Positions 30,185 through 41,000 of a DNA stretch of 64,000 bases are shown one piece after another (position 1 is the first letter of the stretch; each line of letters starts with the position of its first letter). Made by a program: the position numbers and the translations under genes. The stretch comes from Caulobacter vibrioides (GTDB taxonomy: Bacteria > Pseudomonadota > Alphaproteobacteria > Caulobacterales > Caulobacteraceae). The notes under the pieces are model-generated. The model did not search any database. It worked only from the letters and a program-made list of their open reading frames with translations, and was not told the origin of the DNA. The stretch covers positions 1-64,000 of the forward strand of contig NZ_PJRR01000009.1 of assembly GCF_002858865.1 (NCBI RefSeq), read 5' to 3'.

Positions 30185-32613
30185 CCGTGCGCCAGATCTC
30201 CTATCGCCTGAAGGCGGACGGCAAGGCCGAGCTGCAGCGCGACGCCCAGGCTGTCGGCGACGCCCTCGAGGACGCCGGTCGGCGTGGCGACGCGGCTTTC
30301 GTGGCCGCCGGTCGCAGCATGCAGCACACCAGCGAGCTCAGCGACCGCCAGGTGGCCAAGTACAAGGCTCTGGCCCAGGCCGCTCGTGAGGCGGAGCGCG
30401 CCGAGCAGGCTCAGGCGAGGTTCAATTCGGCCCTAGGCGTGGGCGGCGGCACGGGGCTTCGTCCCTCCGACTTCCTAGGCGCTGACGAGGTCGGCGGCGG
30501 CGTCCTGACCCGAGGCCAGCGCGCCGGTCGTCTGAACCTGGTCCGCCAGGGCGCCGACGTCTTCACGACCGCCAGCATGGGCATGAGCCCGGGCATGATC
30601 GCGATCCAGCAGGGCCCGCAGATCCTGGACGCGCTGGCGCAGGCCGGTCTCAAGGCGACCCCCGCCATGATAGCGCTGGGCGCGGGCATTACGGCGGTCG
30701 GCGTGGCGGTGATCGCGGCGGCGGCCGCGCAGAACGCCTACGAGAAAAGCATGATCGGCCTGGACGTGGCCGCGCGGGGCCTGGGCGCCAGCGCGGGCAT
30801 GACGGCCGATCAGATCAATGCCCAGGCCATGGCGGCGGCTGATGCGAGCGACATCTCGAACAGATCGGCGCGGTCGATGGCGGCGGACTATGCCGCGACC
30901 GGCCGGATCGGTCAGACCGTCTTGGGCGACCTGGTGGCGATCACTGGCAGCTATGCCGCGACCACCCGGCAGGACGCTGCGTCGGCGACCAAGGAACTCG
31001 CTTCGGCCTTCTCCGACCCGGCCAAGGGTGCCGCCGACCTGAACCAGAAGCTGAACTTCCTGAGCGTCGCCCAGGAACAGCACATCGAGAACCTGGCCAA
31101 GAGCGGCCGCGAGGCCGAAGCCCAGGCCGAGCTGGTCAGGGCGTTGCGCGGCGCGATGATCGACGCCAGCGATACGACGACGGGGTGGGCTCATGCCTTC
31201 CAGGGCCTTTCCACGGAGGCCGGCAACGCCTTCGATGCGGTCGGGCGCTATATCGACCGCCTGGTCACCGGTGGTTCGAAGGCCGAGCAGCTGACCCGGG
31301 CGCGCCAGGGCCTGGCCCAGGCGAACACGATGCTGGGCCTCGACCCGACGAACATCGTGGCCCAGAACAACAAGCGGCAGTTTCAGGCCGAAATCGACGC
31401 GCTCTACAAGGACTTCGTCGCCGAGACGAACAGGCTGCGCGACGCCGGCATCAACCAGCGTGACCGCGATCGGCAGGTGATCGCCGATCGCTATGTCGAC
31501 CCCAAGGTCAAGTCTCTGCGCGACAAGCAGGCCGAGCGCGCCAACTACCTTTCCAAGGGCGGGAAGGAAGGCGACGACACGATCAAGAAGATCGACGCCG
31601 ATATCCAGGCGCTGAAGGCTGGCTATAGCTCCGCCGCCGACATGGCCGCCAAGCTGAAGTCCGAGCACGAGAGGGCCATTCGCGAGGGCCAGAAGGCCAC
31701 GCGCGAAAGAGAGGCCGAGGCGCGGAAGGCAGCCCGCGATACCGAGGAAGCGATCCGTCTGGAAGGCGCGCGGGCCGACCACGTGTTGGACAACCAGCGT
31801 CGCGTCGCGCAGGCCGCCAACGACGACAGCACGCTCGACCTCCTGGCGCGCCAAGGCCGCCTGCAGGAGGAAATCAACCGCTGGGTCCGCGAGGGCCTGA
31901 GCGTCGAGCAGGCCCGCGTCAACGCCCGGGCGCAGATTGCGGCCGAAATGCAGGCCGAGTCGGACGCGCTGCGAAAGTCGCTTTCGAACCCGGAAGGCTT
32001 CGTGTCGTCCCAGGATCGGATGGCCACGGCGCTGTCGGGCGCGACCATCAAGCCCTACAGCGCCCTGGACGACTACGCTGAGCAGCTGCGGATCTCGACC
32101 GGCCAAGCGTTCAACGACGGCCTGGTGTCGGGCATCATGAACGGCAACTTCTGGGACGCCTTCACGAGCCGGCTGAAGTACGCCGCCGCCACTGGCCTGG
32201 CCGACAGCCTGACCTCGAGCCTGTTTGGCAAGAGGGACGGCACCGGCAAGGCAGGGGCGTTGGTCAGCTTAGCTTCCAAGCTGATCCCCGGGTTCGCGGT
32301 AGGCACGAATTCCGCGCCCGGTGGCCTGTCTCTTGTCGGCGAATACGGCCCCGAGATCGTCGAGCTGCCGCAAGGAGCGAAGGTGAAAACATCGTCCGCG
32401 ACCCAAGCCATGTTGCATGGCCTGGGGGCGCGGGCGGCGAACGTTGGAACGGGAGAAGTCGTGAACTTCCACTACAGCCCGACCTACCACCTCCAAGGAA
32501 CGGCGGAGGAAATCAGGGCCCTTCGCGGAGAAATGGCCCAGGACCGCGCCAATTTCCGCGCCAACGCCATCCAGGCATATGCCGATGCCAAAGCGCGGCG
32601 GGTGATCCAATGA
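30181..32613 (+). CDS. Tail tape measure protein
   Basis: 810 residues, the longest helical tail protein. The N-terminal region (about 1-100) is coiled coil. GMSPGMIAIQQGPQILDALA then a hydrophobic stretch (IALGAGITAVGVAVIAAAAA, about 162-181) are typical of TMP_2-type proteins. The DTTTGWAHAFQGLSTEAGNA region is conserved in this family. At roughly 1.5 angstrom per residue it predicts a tail of about 120 nm. The C-terminus, AVGTNSAPGGLSLVGEYGPE, is a common tape-measure end. Its start overlaps the frameshifted chaperone stop. Confidence 0.9.
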   Translation: MTVRQISYRLKADGKAELQRDAQAVGDALEDAGRRGDAAFVAAGRSMQHTSELSDRQVAKYKALAQAAREAERAEQAQARFNSALGVGGGTGLRPSDFLGADEVGGGVLTRGQRAGRLNLVRQGADVFTTASMGMSPGMIAIQQGPQILDALAQAGLKATPAMIALGAGITAVGVAVIAAAAAQNAYEKSMIGLDVAARGLGASAGMTADQINAQAMAAADASDISNRSARSMAADYAATGRIGQTVLGDLVAITGSYAATTRQDAASATKELASAFSDPAKGAADLNQKLNFLSVAQEQHIENLAKSGREAEAQAELVRALRGAMIDASDTTTGWAHAFQGLSTEAGNAFDAVGRYIDRLVTGGSKAEQLTRARQGLAQANTMLGLDPTNIVAQNNKRQFQAEIDALYKDFVAETNRLRDAGINQRDRDRQVIADRYVDPKVKSLRDKQAERANYLSKGGKEGDDTIKKIDADIQALKAGYSSAADMAAKLKSEHERAIREGQKATREREAEARKAARDTEEAIRLEGARADHVLDNQRRVAQAANDDSTLDLLARQGRLQEEINRWVREGLSVEQARVNARAQIAAEMQAESDALRKSLSNPEGFVSSQDRMATALSGATIKPYSALDDYAEQLRISTGQAFNDGLVSGIMNGNFWDAFTSRLKYAAATGLADSLTSSLFGKRDGTGKAGALVSLASKLIPGFAVGTNSAPGGLSLVGEYGPEIVELPQGAKVKTSSATQAMLHGLGARAANVGTGEVVNFHYSPTYHLQGTAEEIRALRGEMAQDRANFRANAIQAYADAKARRVIQ

Positions 32614-33296
32614 CGACTTACCCCTTGGCCATGCCGGATACGGGCCCTGCGTCGCTTCGCTTCGATCCCAAGCGGGTCGACTACATTTCGCCCAAGGCCG
32701 GCGGGCGGCTGAACGCGGTCTCGGCTGGCGTTCCGCTTTGGTACGGGCGCTGGGAGTTGGGCGGTTCGATTGGCGCTCGCCGGTCGGAGATCTGGCAGGC
32801 TTTCGTCGACCAGCTGGACGGCCCACGCCGCTACTTCCTCGGCTGCGATCATTTTCGGCCCATGCCACTGGCTTATCTGGCCTCGGGAATGACCGGCCTG
32901 GTCCGGTCGGGCGGCGGCGCGTTCGATGGCTCGGCGACCAGCTGGTCGCAGACAATCGCAGCCGACGATCAGCCCTTGCTGGATCTCGCCGGGCTACCGC
33001 CAGGCTTCGTGGTCTCGATCGGAGACTATGTCGGCTTTCGCTGGCAGACCGGCGGCGAGGATCGGCGCCACCTGGTGCGCGCTCAGCAGGCCGCCGTCGC
33101 CAGCGCTGGCGGGGCGATCGTCGGCCTGGCCATCCGGCCGGCGGTGCATACCGTCGTCCCGGTGAACGCGGTCGCACACTTCGACAAGCCCGCCTGCCTG
33201 ATGAAGCTGATCCCAGACGAGACCGATCTCGGCTCCAAGGATCGTCGAGGATCTCTTTCAGGCGTGGTGGCCGGCATTCAGGACCTGATCGAATGA
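32610..33296 (+). CDS. Distal tail protein
   Basis: 228 residues, beta-rich. FDPKRVDYISPKAGGRLNAV then WELGGSIGARRSEIWQAFVD (about 18-70) recurs in the first tail-tip gene after the tape measure in many Gram-negative siphoviruses. It should form the ring at the tail end to which the hub binds. It overlaps both neighbours by 4 bases. Confidence 0.7.
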   Translation: MTTYPLAMPDTGPASLRFDPKRVDYISPKAGGRLNAVSAGVPLWYGRWELGGSIGARRSEIWQAFVDQLDGPRRYFLGCDHFRPMPLAYLASGMTGLVRSGGGAFDGSATSWSQTIAADDQPLLDLAGLPPGFVVSIGDYVGFRWQTGGEDRRHLVRAQQAAVASAGGAIVGLAIRPAVHTVVPVNAVAHFDKPACLMKLIPDETDLGSKDRRGSLSGVVAGIQDLIE

Positions 33297-33922
33297 AGAT
33301 CTTCTCCGAGGCCGCGTTGGCGGCGCTGAACCAGGGCGCGGTCGTCGCCGGCGCGATGCTGATTGCCTGCGACCCTCCGGTGAAGGTCTGGAGCGGCTAC
33401 GGCGCGGTGACGATCGGCGACGACGTCTTTCAAGGGATCGGCGATCGCGGGTTAGTCCAGGCCTCTGGCGGCGCGATCGGCGGCGCGGCCGAGCAGGTTA
33501 CGGTGACGCTGAGCGGCGTTGAGCCCGCCCTTCTGGGCCTGGTCGACGCCGCGTCGCTGCGCAACGTGCCGGCGGTGCTGTGGCGGCTTGTCTTCGACGC
33601 CTTGGGGCACACCCTTCTGGACGCCAAGGTCTTCGCGCGCGGTCGTCTCGACCAGGTGATCACCAACGAGGTGGTCGGCGGGGACGCGACGATCAGCGCC
33701 ATGATCGAGGGCGCGGCCAAGGGTCTGGGGCGATTCCGCGGCCGTTTGCGCAGCGACGCGGACCAGAAGCTGAACAACCCGGAGGACGATGGGTTCAAGG
33801 CCGTCAGCTATGCGGGCCAGAAGATCCTGTACTGGGGCGGTGCGATCCCCTCGACCGTCACCGGAGCGACCTACAGCAGCGCCGTCGCCGCCGGCGGCTA
33901 TCTCGACAAGTTCACCGGCTGA
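33293..33922 (+). CDS. Tail-tip/baseplate hub-associated protein
   Basis: 209 residues from ATG 33293, mostly strands. The GDDVFQGIGDRGLVQASGGA region and the position between distal tail and peptidase genes match lambda gpL-like or DUF2163-type proteins. Unlike lambda gpL, no cysteine cluster for an Fe-S centre is present. It probably forms part of the hub below the tape measure. Confidence 0.65.
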   Translation: MKIFSEAALAALNQGAVVAGAMLIACDPPVKVWSGYGAVTIGDDVFQGIGDRGLVQASGGAIGGAAEQVTVTLSGVEPALLGLVDAASLRNVPAVLWRLVFDALGHTLLDAKVFARGRLDQVITNEVVGGDATISAMIEGAAKGLGRFRGRLRSDADQKLNNPEDDGFKAVSYAGQKILYWGGAIPSTVTGATYSSAVAAGGYLDKFTG

Positions 33923-33932
33923 GGCCTTTCGC

Positions 33933-34331
33933 ATGGTTCGGAATTATGAGGCGCTGCACGCCTATGTGGCGTCGCACATGCGAACGCCGTTCGCATGGGG
34001 CCAGCATGACTGCGTGCTGTTCGCGGCGGGTGCGGTGCAGGCCCAGACTGGCGAGGATCCGCTGCGGGCCTATCGCGGCCGCTGGGCCTCCGAGCGCGGC
34101 GCTGCGCGCGTCCTGAAGCGCCTGGGCGGCATGGAGGCGGCCGTGAACACCGTCCTGCAGCCGATCACGCCAGCGATGGCACAGCGCGGGGACGTCGCCG
34201 GCTGGCTGGACGCCAGGGGGCGTCTGCAGCTGGCGATCGTCGAAGGTGAAACCCTGGTCGGCCCTGGGCCGTCCGGACAACTTCGCCTGCCCCGTAAGGC
34301 CATGACCCGCGCCTGGAGCGCCATGCGATGA
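33933..34331 (+). CDS. NlpC/P60-like tail peptidase (DUF6950 type)
   Basis: 132 residues from ATG 33933. TPFAWGQHDCVLFAAGAVQA (residues 18-37) is the NlpC/P60-like active-site block, with nucleophile Cys27. The partner His is less clear (no obvious GHVA-type box), so activity is uncertain. Phage tail proteins of this type locally open peptidoglycan during DNA entry. The palindrome at 33979-33995 encodes residues 16-21, directly before the active-site Cys. Confidence 0.75.
   Translation: MVRNYEALHAYVASHMRTPFAWGQHDCVLFAAGAVQAQTGEDPLRAYRGRWASERGAARVLKRLGGMEAAVNTVLQPITPAMAQRGDVAGWLDARGRLQLAIVEGETLVGPGPSGQLRLPRKAMTRAWSAMR
33979..33995. repeat. Dispersed palindrome, copy 7
   Basis: TGCGAACGCCGTTCGCA (21 bp with flanks, 33977-33997) in the tail peptidase gene, read in a different frame (MRTPFA); 4,606 bp after copy 6. 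Confidence 0.9.
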
Positions 34332-37300
34332 CCCGACTGACCCGCGCTCAGCGCCGGGCGATCCTGGCGCTGAGCGCGACTGTCGCGTTCTTGACGCCCG
34401 CCTGTGCGCATGCCGATCCGATCACCGCGACGATCGTCGCCGTGGTCAACGTCATTGGCGGTGCCACGATCGCCGCCGCCGTCGGCAACTTCCTGATTGC
34501 CTACGGCGCGATCATCTACTCCACGGCCGCCAGCTGGGCGCTGTCCAAGGTCAGCGGAGCCAAGGCGGCTTCGGCGAAGGACCGCCAGGCGTCGGTGGCG
34601 ACGCTGTCGGTGGGCGAGGTTGCCCGCGAGGCCCTGGTCGGCGAGGCCGGTACGGGCGGTTCGCTGGTCGACGGTTACTACTACGGTGGCAAGAACGGCA
34701 CTGACTGGAACGTTCTGGTTATCGCCGTGGCCGATCACCGTTGCCACGCCCTGACCGGCTACTATGTCCAGGACACCTACCGCACCCACACAGGCGACGG
34801 CGTCGTCCCGGGCTACAATGGCCAGCTGAAGGTCTGGTGGCGGCCGGGCGCGGCCGACGACGCTCCCCTGCCGCCCGAGATCTCGGGCCTGGGTCCGGCT
34901 GTCGCGGACGGCGCGCTGCGGGGCGTGGCTCGGGTGATCGTCGCCTATCAGGCTGATGCGCCCGACGCGAAGAACCCGATCTGGACCACGGGCCGTCCGT
35001 CGTTCGTCTGGGTAGTCAAGGGCCTGCTCTGTTACGACCCGCGCAAGGACGACACGGTCGAGGGCGGGTTCGGCGGTCATCGCTGGGACGATCCCAGCAC
35101 GCGCGAATGGTCGGAGAACGCCGAGGTCATCCGCTACAACATTGCGCGCGGGATCTACTTCCTGGACCAGGTCGACCAGCCAGCCGCGCTGATGCTGGGT
35201 CGGGGCCTCACCGCCTACGAAGCGCCGCCCGAACGCGTGGCCCCGATCGCCAACGTCTGCGACGAGTTGGTTGAGGTGATCGACGCCGAAACCGGCGAGA
35301 CCCGTCACGAACCGCGCTATCGCGTCGGTGGCGTGATCGGCGCGGACCAGACCTTCGACACGGTCGAGCAGTGGTTCGCAGACGCCATGGGCGGCCACAT
35401 CGTCCAGCCCGAGGGCGGGGTGGCGGTCGAGCCTGGCTATGCCCGCAACCCAGTCGCGGACATCACCGATAACGACCTGGTCGTCGGCGAGGCCGTGCAG
35501 TGGTCCGACGAGGTTTCGGACGGCGATCGCATCAACAGCGTCGTCGTCAGCTACGTCGAGCCCGACCAGAAGTTCGCGATGACGACCGCCGGTGTCCTGC
35601 GGGACGAGGCTGACATTGTCGCCGACGGCGGGCCCAAGGAGCTGCAGCTGTCGCTCGTGCTGGTCCGCCACAGGAGCCAGGCGCTGCGGATTGGCGAGAT
35701 CCGCCGGCGTTCAGCGCGTCTCGAGAAGCGCGGCGCGCTTGTGCTGGGGCCGGAATACGCGGGGCTCGAGGAGGGCGACTGGATCACCTACACCTCCGAG
35801 CGGCGAACCGGCGGCCAACCGATCACCATGCGGGTGGCCCGCTACGGCCTGGCCGCCAACTGGCGTAACAGCCTGGCGCTGGAGCAAACCGCGTTCAGCG
35901 TTTACGGCGCCGGCGGCCCGGCCGTGGTGGTTCCGACCGTGCCCGTCGAGATCCCGCCTGGCGCGCTGGCGCTGGACGGTGTCTCGGTGATCCCGATCCT
36001 GCTGCAGGGCGAGAATGACAGCTTGCTGCCCGCCGTGGCGGTCGGCTGGGAAACGCCCGTCGACTCGGCGATCACCACTATCCGCGTCGAGGTCCGCCTG
36101 CAGGGCCAGTTGGCGACCACGCCGACCAGCACGACCGAGGTCAACGCCGGCCAGCTGGTGGTGACCAACGGCGTGCCGCCGGCGGCGCATATCGAGGTCC
36201 GCTTAGTTCCGCTCGGCGCGCCGGGCCGGTCGATCGTGCCGAGTAACTGGATCTCCGTCACGACGGGCGGTCTGGTCGCGACCGACACCATCAACATTGG
36301 GGAGTTCACCAAGGAGCAGCTGCGGACTTGGACGCAGCTGACGGACCTTGCGAACGCCAATTCCCGCGACGCACTGATCCGCGTGGCCAATGCCATGGCC
36401 GTTGCGGAGGCGGCGGATCAGGACCTCCTCGGTCAGATCCGCCCCGCGAGCGGTCGGCCGATCGGCGCGACCCTCGACGACCAGGTTCGCATCGTCGAGG
36501 ACAACACCCAGGCGATCGCCGAGCACTACGTGGAGATGACGGTTGGTTTCGCTAACGCGGCCGCCGCGCTTTCCCTTGAGATGCTCACCCGGGCGACCGC
36601 CGACGAGGCCCTGTCCGTTTTCCAGATCAACCTCGCTGCCGTCGTCGCGGACAACTACGCCACGGTAACCAGCCAACTGGCGACCCTGACCACGAACCAG
36701 AGCGCCACGGCCACGGCCCTGACGGCCCTGACGACGAACTTCAACAACAACGTCGCCTCGGTCAGCACTCAGCTGACGACCTTGTCAAACGCCCAGAGCG
36801 CCCAGGCGTCCAGCATTAGTTCGCTGTCCTCTACCGTGAGCGGCCATACGTCCTCGATCAGCTTCATCGCCACTACGCTGGCGACGCTGAATGGACAGGT
36901 CGGCGCAGCCGTCGGGGTCAATCTGACAGTCGACGGGCGTTCGATCGGCTGGAAGGGCATCAATAGCGGCGCGACGGGTGGCTGGGTCATGGACGGGGAC
37001 TACTTCTTCTTCCGAACCTCGGGCGGCGACCGGCAGTTGGTCTCGATCCTAGGCGACCTGATCTATCTGGGCACCAATGTCCGGATCGGCGGCAACCTAG
37101 TGGTCGAGGGGACGATCGACGCTCCGCAGCTGGCCTCGCGCGCGGCGACGAGTGTCTCCCGCTCAAGCGCTTCCTGGGTCATGTCGGGGTCGGGCGGCTA
37201 TCAGACGTTGCTGTCCCACTACGTCTACCTCTCCAAGGCCGGGACGATCGACGTTCACGCAGCCATTTCGCAGCACTTCCCGAGCGGCGACCGCAGCTGG

Positions 37301-37486
37301 GCCTTGGAGCTCTATATCGACGGTGGCCTTGAGTACCGAACCTACGGCGCCAATGCCCAGGACTCGGTGCCCCTGAGCGGCTCTCGCGACTGCGCGGCGG
37401 GCTATCGCTTGGTCGAGATTCTTTGGTCCGGCCACAGCAGCACAAACGTCGACTATCGAAGCATGACCTCCATGGCGAGCTGGTGA
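34328..37486 (+). CDS. Tail tip/host-specificity protein (gpJ-like)
   Basis: 1052 residues. The N-terminus has two hydrophobic stretches (about 14-70: ILALSATVAFLTPACAHA, then AVVNVIGGATIAAAV) typical of the gpI/gpJ junction region. The hub domains follow (about 80-530), then fibronectin-type modules (about 540-650, rich in Val and Thr). A helical coiled coil with TTLSNAQSAQASSISSLSST (about 740-860) and a C-terminal receptor-binding part complete it. It anchors the tail to the host surface and triggers ejection. Confidence 0.8.
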   Translation: MTRLTRAQRRAILALSATVAFLTPACAHADPITATIVAVVNVIGGATIAAAVGNFLIAYGAIIYSTAASWALSKVSGAKAASAKDRQASVATLSVGEVAREALVGEAGTGGSLVDGYYYGGKNGTDWNVLVIAVADHRCHALTGYYVQDTYRTHTGDGVVPGYNGQLKVWWRPGAADDAPLPPEISGLGPAVADGALRGVARVIVAYQADAPDAKNPIWTTGRPSFVWVVKGLLCYDPRKDDTVEGGFGGHRWDDPSTREWSENAEVIRYNIARGIYFLDQVDQPAALMLGRGLTAYEAPPERVAPIANVCDELVEVIDAETGETRHEPRYRVGGVIGADQTFDTVEQWFADAMGGHIVQPEGGVAVEPGYARNPVADITDNDLVVGEAVQWSDEVSDGDRINSVVVSYVEPDQKFAMTTAGVLRDEADIVADGGPKELQLSLVLVRHRSQALRIGEIRRRSARLEKRGALVLGPEYAGLEEGDWITYTSERRTGGQPITMRVARYGLAANWRNSLALEQTAFSVYGAGGPAVVVPTVPVEIPPGALALDGVSVIPILLQGENDSLLPAVAVGWETPVDSAITTIRVEVRLQGQLATTPTSTTEVNAGQLVVTNGVPPAAHIEVRLVPLGAPGRSIVPSNWISVTTGGLVATDTINIGEFTKEQLRTWTQLTDLANANSRDALIRVANAMAVAEAADQDLLGQIRPASGRPIGATLDDQVRIVEDNTQAIAEHYVEMTVGFANAAAALSLEMLTRATADEALSVFQINLAAVVADNYATVTSQLATLTTNQSATATALTALTTNFNNNVASVSTQLTTLSNAQSAQASSISSLSSTVSGHTSSISFIATTLATLNGQVGAAVGVNLTVDGRSIGWKGINSGATGGWVMDGDYFFFRTSGGDRQLVSILGDLIYLGTNVRIGGNLVVEGTIDAPQLASRAATSVSRSSASWVMSGSGGYQTLLSHYVYLSKAGTIDVHAAISQHFPSGDRSWALELYIDGGLEYRTYGANAQDSVPLSGSRDCAAGYRLVEILWSGHSSTNVDYRSMTSMASW

Positions 37487-37490
37487 CCCG

Positions 37491-37742
37491 ATGACCGAAG
37501 CGACGATGATCAACGCCGTGATCTACGAACCCCTTCCAGGCGACCCGACGTCTGGAAGGGTGCTTTGGTCTACCCGGGCTCCCGCCGGCGCGATGGCCAT
37601 GGAGCAGCGGCCATGGATCGCCACCGTCGAATACGACGGCGAGTACGACCGCAGCCACAAGGTCGAGGGCGGCCAACTCATCCAGACCCATCGCTGGATC
37701 CTGGACGCCGATGGCCGCCGGGTCGGCCTGGAGCCTCTCTAA
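37491..37742 (+). CDS. Small tail-associated protein
   Basis: 83 residues. INAVIYEPLPGDPTSGRVLW and the C-terminal ILDADGRRVGLEPL suggest a small beta domain. Location between the tip protein and the fibre implies a tip adaptor or fibre chaperone. No family is recognised. Confidence 0.6.
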   Translation: MTEATMINAVIYEPLPGDPTSGRVLWSTRAPAGAMAMEQRPWIATVEYDGEYDRSHKVEGGQLIQTHRWILDADGRRVGLEPL

Positions 37743-37762
37743 CCACAACGAAGGACGTCGAG

Positions 37763-38053
37763 ATGTCTGACGAAACCACGGCCGCCGCGTCGGCCGGGGC
37801 GAGCCTTGCCGCGCTCGCAGCCCTGAAGAAGCAGCAGTTGCAGGCCAGCCTAGACCCGCTGCGAACCCTGGTCGCGCAGGCCGATACGCTGACAGCCAGC
37901 CAGCTGGCTACGGTCGCCCTGACGCTCTCGCAGCTGGTGGATGACCCCCAGGCCAAGAACACGATGGCGCAGGTCGGCATGCAGATCCTGCCGAACCTCG
38001 CGACCTCCCTGCGCGAGGCCTTCACGAAAATCGAGAAGCAACTGGAAGCCTAA
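37763..38053 (+). CDS. Small helical tail-region protein
   Basis: 96 residues from ATG 37763. Rich in Ala, Leu and Gln, with helical segments (ASLAALAALKKQQLQASLDP and a C-terminal amphipathic helix). It probably trimerises, perhaps as a chaperone or connector for the following fibre. It is 3 bases from the fibre gene start region and is not recognised as a known family. Confidence 0.55.
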   Translation: MSDETTAAASAGASLAALAALKKQQLQASLDPLRTLVAQADTLTASQLATVALTLSQLVDDPQAKNTMAQVGMQILPNLATSLREAFTKIEKQLEA

Positions 38054-38056
38054 GAC

Positions 38057-41000
38057 ATGGCCATCGGTATCCCGGAATTCGCTACGCAGCTCGCCGCCCT
38101 GCAGGCGCAATTCGCGGCCGGGGAAATCGACCAGGCGGAGTTGGCGGCGGGCCTGCAGGCCCTTTGGGAGGAGACGGAGAATATCGTCCTCCTCTTCCAG
38201 AACATGCAGGAAGTCATCGCCATCAAGGCGACGATCCTCACGGCGCTGCAGGCGGCCCTGAACCTGAAAGGCACGGTGGCAAGCGTCAGCGCGCTGCCGG
38301 CCGAGGCCGAGGATGGCGAAGCCTATCAGCTCGTGAACCCTGTCGATGCGCTCGACGGCCACCTGTTCCGACGAGTGGCGGGGGCCTGGACCGACGCGGG
38401 TCCGCTGCGTGGTCGTGTCGGTCTAAGTGCGTTCGAGATTGCGGTTGCTGTCGCGGAAGCGGCTGAAGAAGAACCGCCCCCGAACGAAGCGGCTTTTATC
38501 GCCGCGATCAAGCAACCGGCTTTGGACGCCGCCGCTGCAGCGGATGCGGTAAGGGAAGCCACGGACCAGGCGCGCCTCGATGCGCTGGACGCCAAAGAGG
38601 CGACGGAAGCCGTTATTGATGCGGCGAACCTCAAGATCGACGAAACCGAGGACGTCCGCGCTGCTACAGACCAAGCGCGTCTGGAAGCGCTCGAGGCTAA
38701 GGTCGAGGCGCTCGCGGCGGCCGCATCCGCGAACCTCGCTCGCGACGTCGCCCGCTTCAAGGCGATCTATCTCACCCGCGCCGCTCTCTATGCGGACCTT
38801 GACCATGATGCGAAGGTCCTGGGCATCGTCGCGGACGACAGCAATCCGACCTACAACGGGACCTATGTAAAGCAGGGCGCCAGCGGGACCGGTTCGTGGT
38901 CGAAGATCGACTCGGTCAATGGCCTGACCTTCCAGGAGCTGCCCCGCGACACCGGCTATCTGGCCGCGTTCTGTGATGCGGCCGGCCGTCCGGCTTGGCT
39001 TGTGCGCCTCGACGGCGCGTTCGAGGTCCGCAAGATCGTCATGCCGGCGGGCATCCTGGCGGGGGCTTCTCTGTCACCAGGCACCGTCGACGCGTCGAAG
39101 CTCGAGGCGACGATTCAGTCCAGCCTCACCCGTATCCCTGCCGAGTCTCCGGTCGAGGAAACGGGCTATGTCTATGCGATCACCGACGCGGCCAAGCGGC
39201 TGTTGTTCGGCATCGCGCGCGACGGCTCGACGTTCATTCCCAAGTTCTCGCCGCTTACCGCCCTGATCCCCAAAGACTTGTCGGTCACGAGCGCGAAGCT
39301 GGCGACGGACCTCGCCGCCCTGATCGCAAGCCCCATGCTGGCGTCAGAGACCGGCTACGTCTGGACGATCACGGACGCGGCCAATCGCCTGCTCGCGGGG
39401 ATCAAGCGCGACGGGACCTTCTACGCCGCCAAGTTCGAACTGAAGGATGCCTCGATCACGGAGGCCAAGTTCTCGGCCGAGGTTCGCCAGCTGATGGCGA
39501 CGAGCCTCTCGCCGGAGAGCGGTTATGTCTACGCCATCGTGGATGCGGCAAACCGTAGGCTGTTCGGGATCAGGACCGACGGCACTCTGGTCGGCAAGTT
39601 TGAGAACGCTCTGAACGACGGCGCCGTGACGACGCTGAAAATCGCCAGCGGCGCGGTCACCGAGGGAAAGCTGGACCCGCCGATGGCGCGCCTTGCGGTT
39701 CCACGGGTCGGGGACGTCATTGAGGTTCCACCCGACGCCTGGCGTTCCAAACTTGGAAGCGTTGCGGTGCGTACCGAGGCGATCGGCAGCCTATGGGCTC
39801 AGTTCCCGAGGTTCATGACCAAGGCGCTTCGTGGGCTGAACCCGGCATCGACCTCGATCGACTTCCGCAAGTCGGCTGGGCTGTCGTTCAGGGGCAAGCG
39901 ACAAGGGAACGACTGGAGCCCCGTCGCGACGACAGCCGTGCCTTCGCTCGTCAACAAGGGCAACACGACCGATCCATCCGCGCTGTCCACGGCCGGCCGC
40001 GTGCTCGGCGACTACTATCGCTACTCGGTAACGAGCAGCACGACCACCTTTGACGGGCAAACGGTCGGCCTGGGCGACCTGATCGTCTACGACGGCTCGG
40101 ATTTCCGCGTTCAGAAGGGGCCGACCCCGCCGAATGGCGGCGGCTACACCAGCCGAGAGCGTGGCGATTGGTGGGTCGTGACGGCTGACGGAACGTTCGA
40201 CGGCGTGTCCTACGTAGCCGGCGACCGGATCGTCTGCATCGGTTTCGATAGCCAATCAGGCTTTGGCGTCATGCTTTGGTTCAAGGGCCAAGCCGCCGAA
40301 GGTGACCTGTTCTATCGCGGCGAACATGACGCGTCGGGCGGCGCCTATCCGGCCAGCCCAGCCCATGGCCACACTTGGCAGATCTCGGTCGCGGGCACGA
40401 TTGGCGGTGAGGCGTTCGCGGCGAACGACTACTTGATCTACGACAGCGGTGTTTGGGGGCGCGTGCCTGGTAACCCGATCACGACGGTGGCCAGCGGCAA
40501 GATGATCCCTGGACTGTCTTGTGTGCAAAGCGCTTCGGAATGGGAGGTGCGGCGCACCGACAAGAACAACAATCGCGTCGGCGTCACTGCGGCCGGCCGC
40601 CATCAGCTTTCTCCTCGACGCAGCTCGGACGGCATAGTCTGCCGGTCCGACAGTATGTTCGGCGTCGCCGCGATCCAGACGAACCTCGGCAACCTTGTAA
40701 CGCCGCGCCAGGTCGTGGCGATCGCAAGGGGCGGAGGCACCAGCGACAACGTCCTGGCGACTATGGAGCATGAGATCGCGAACCGGGGCGATCCGTATCG
40801 TGGCTGGTTCGAGTTCATCTGGCAGGGTCAGAACAACCAGCCGGGCGCCGTTGGCGATGCGAACTGGTGTCGCACGATCGAGGCCGCGCTGCGGATCGCC
40901 GAACTGATCGGCGTTCGGGATAGTCGGTTCGCCTTCCTGTCCATCCTGGGCAGCATGGCGATGACCTTTGACGGCACGCGGATCAACTGCACCCAGTGGG

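Noticed and set aside
40858-40874. A further 12/17 palindrome match (TGCGAACTGGTGTCGCA)
   Set aside because: Arms are kept but the centre is lost and it does not fit the regular spacing. It probably shows the background rate of such matches.
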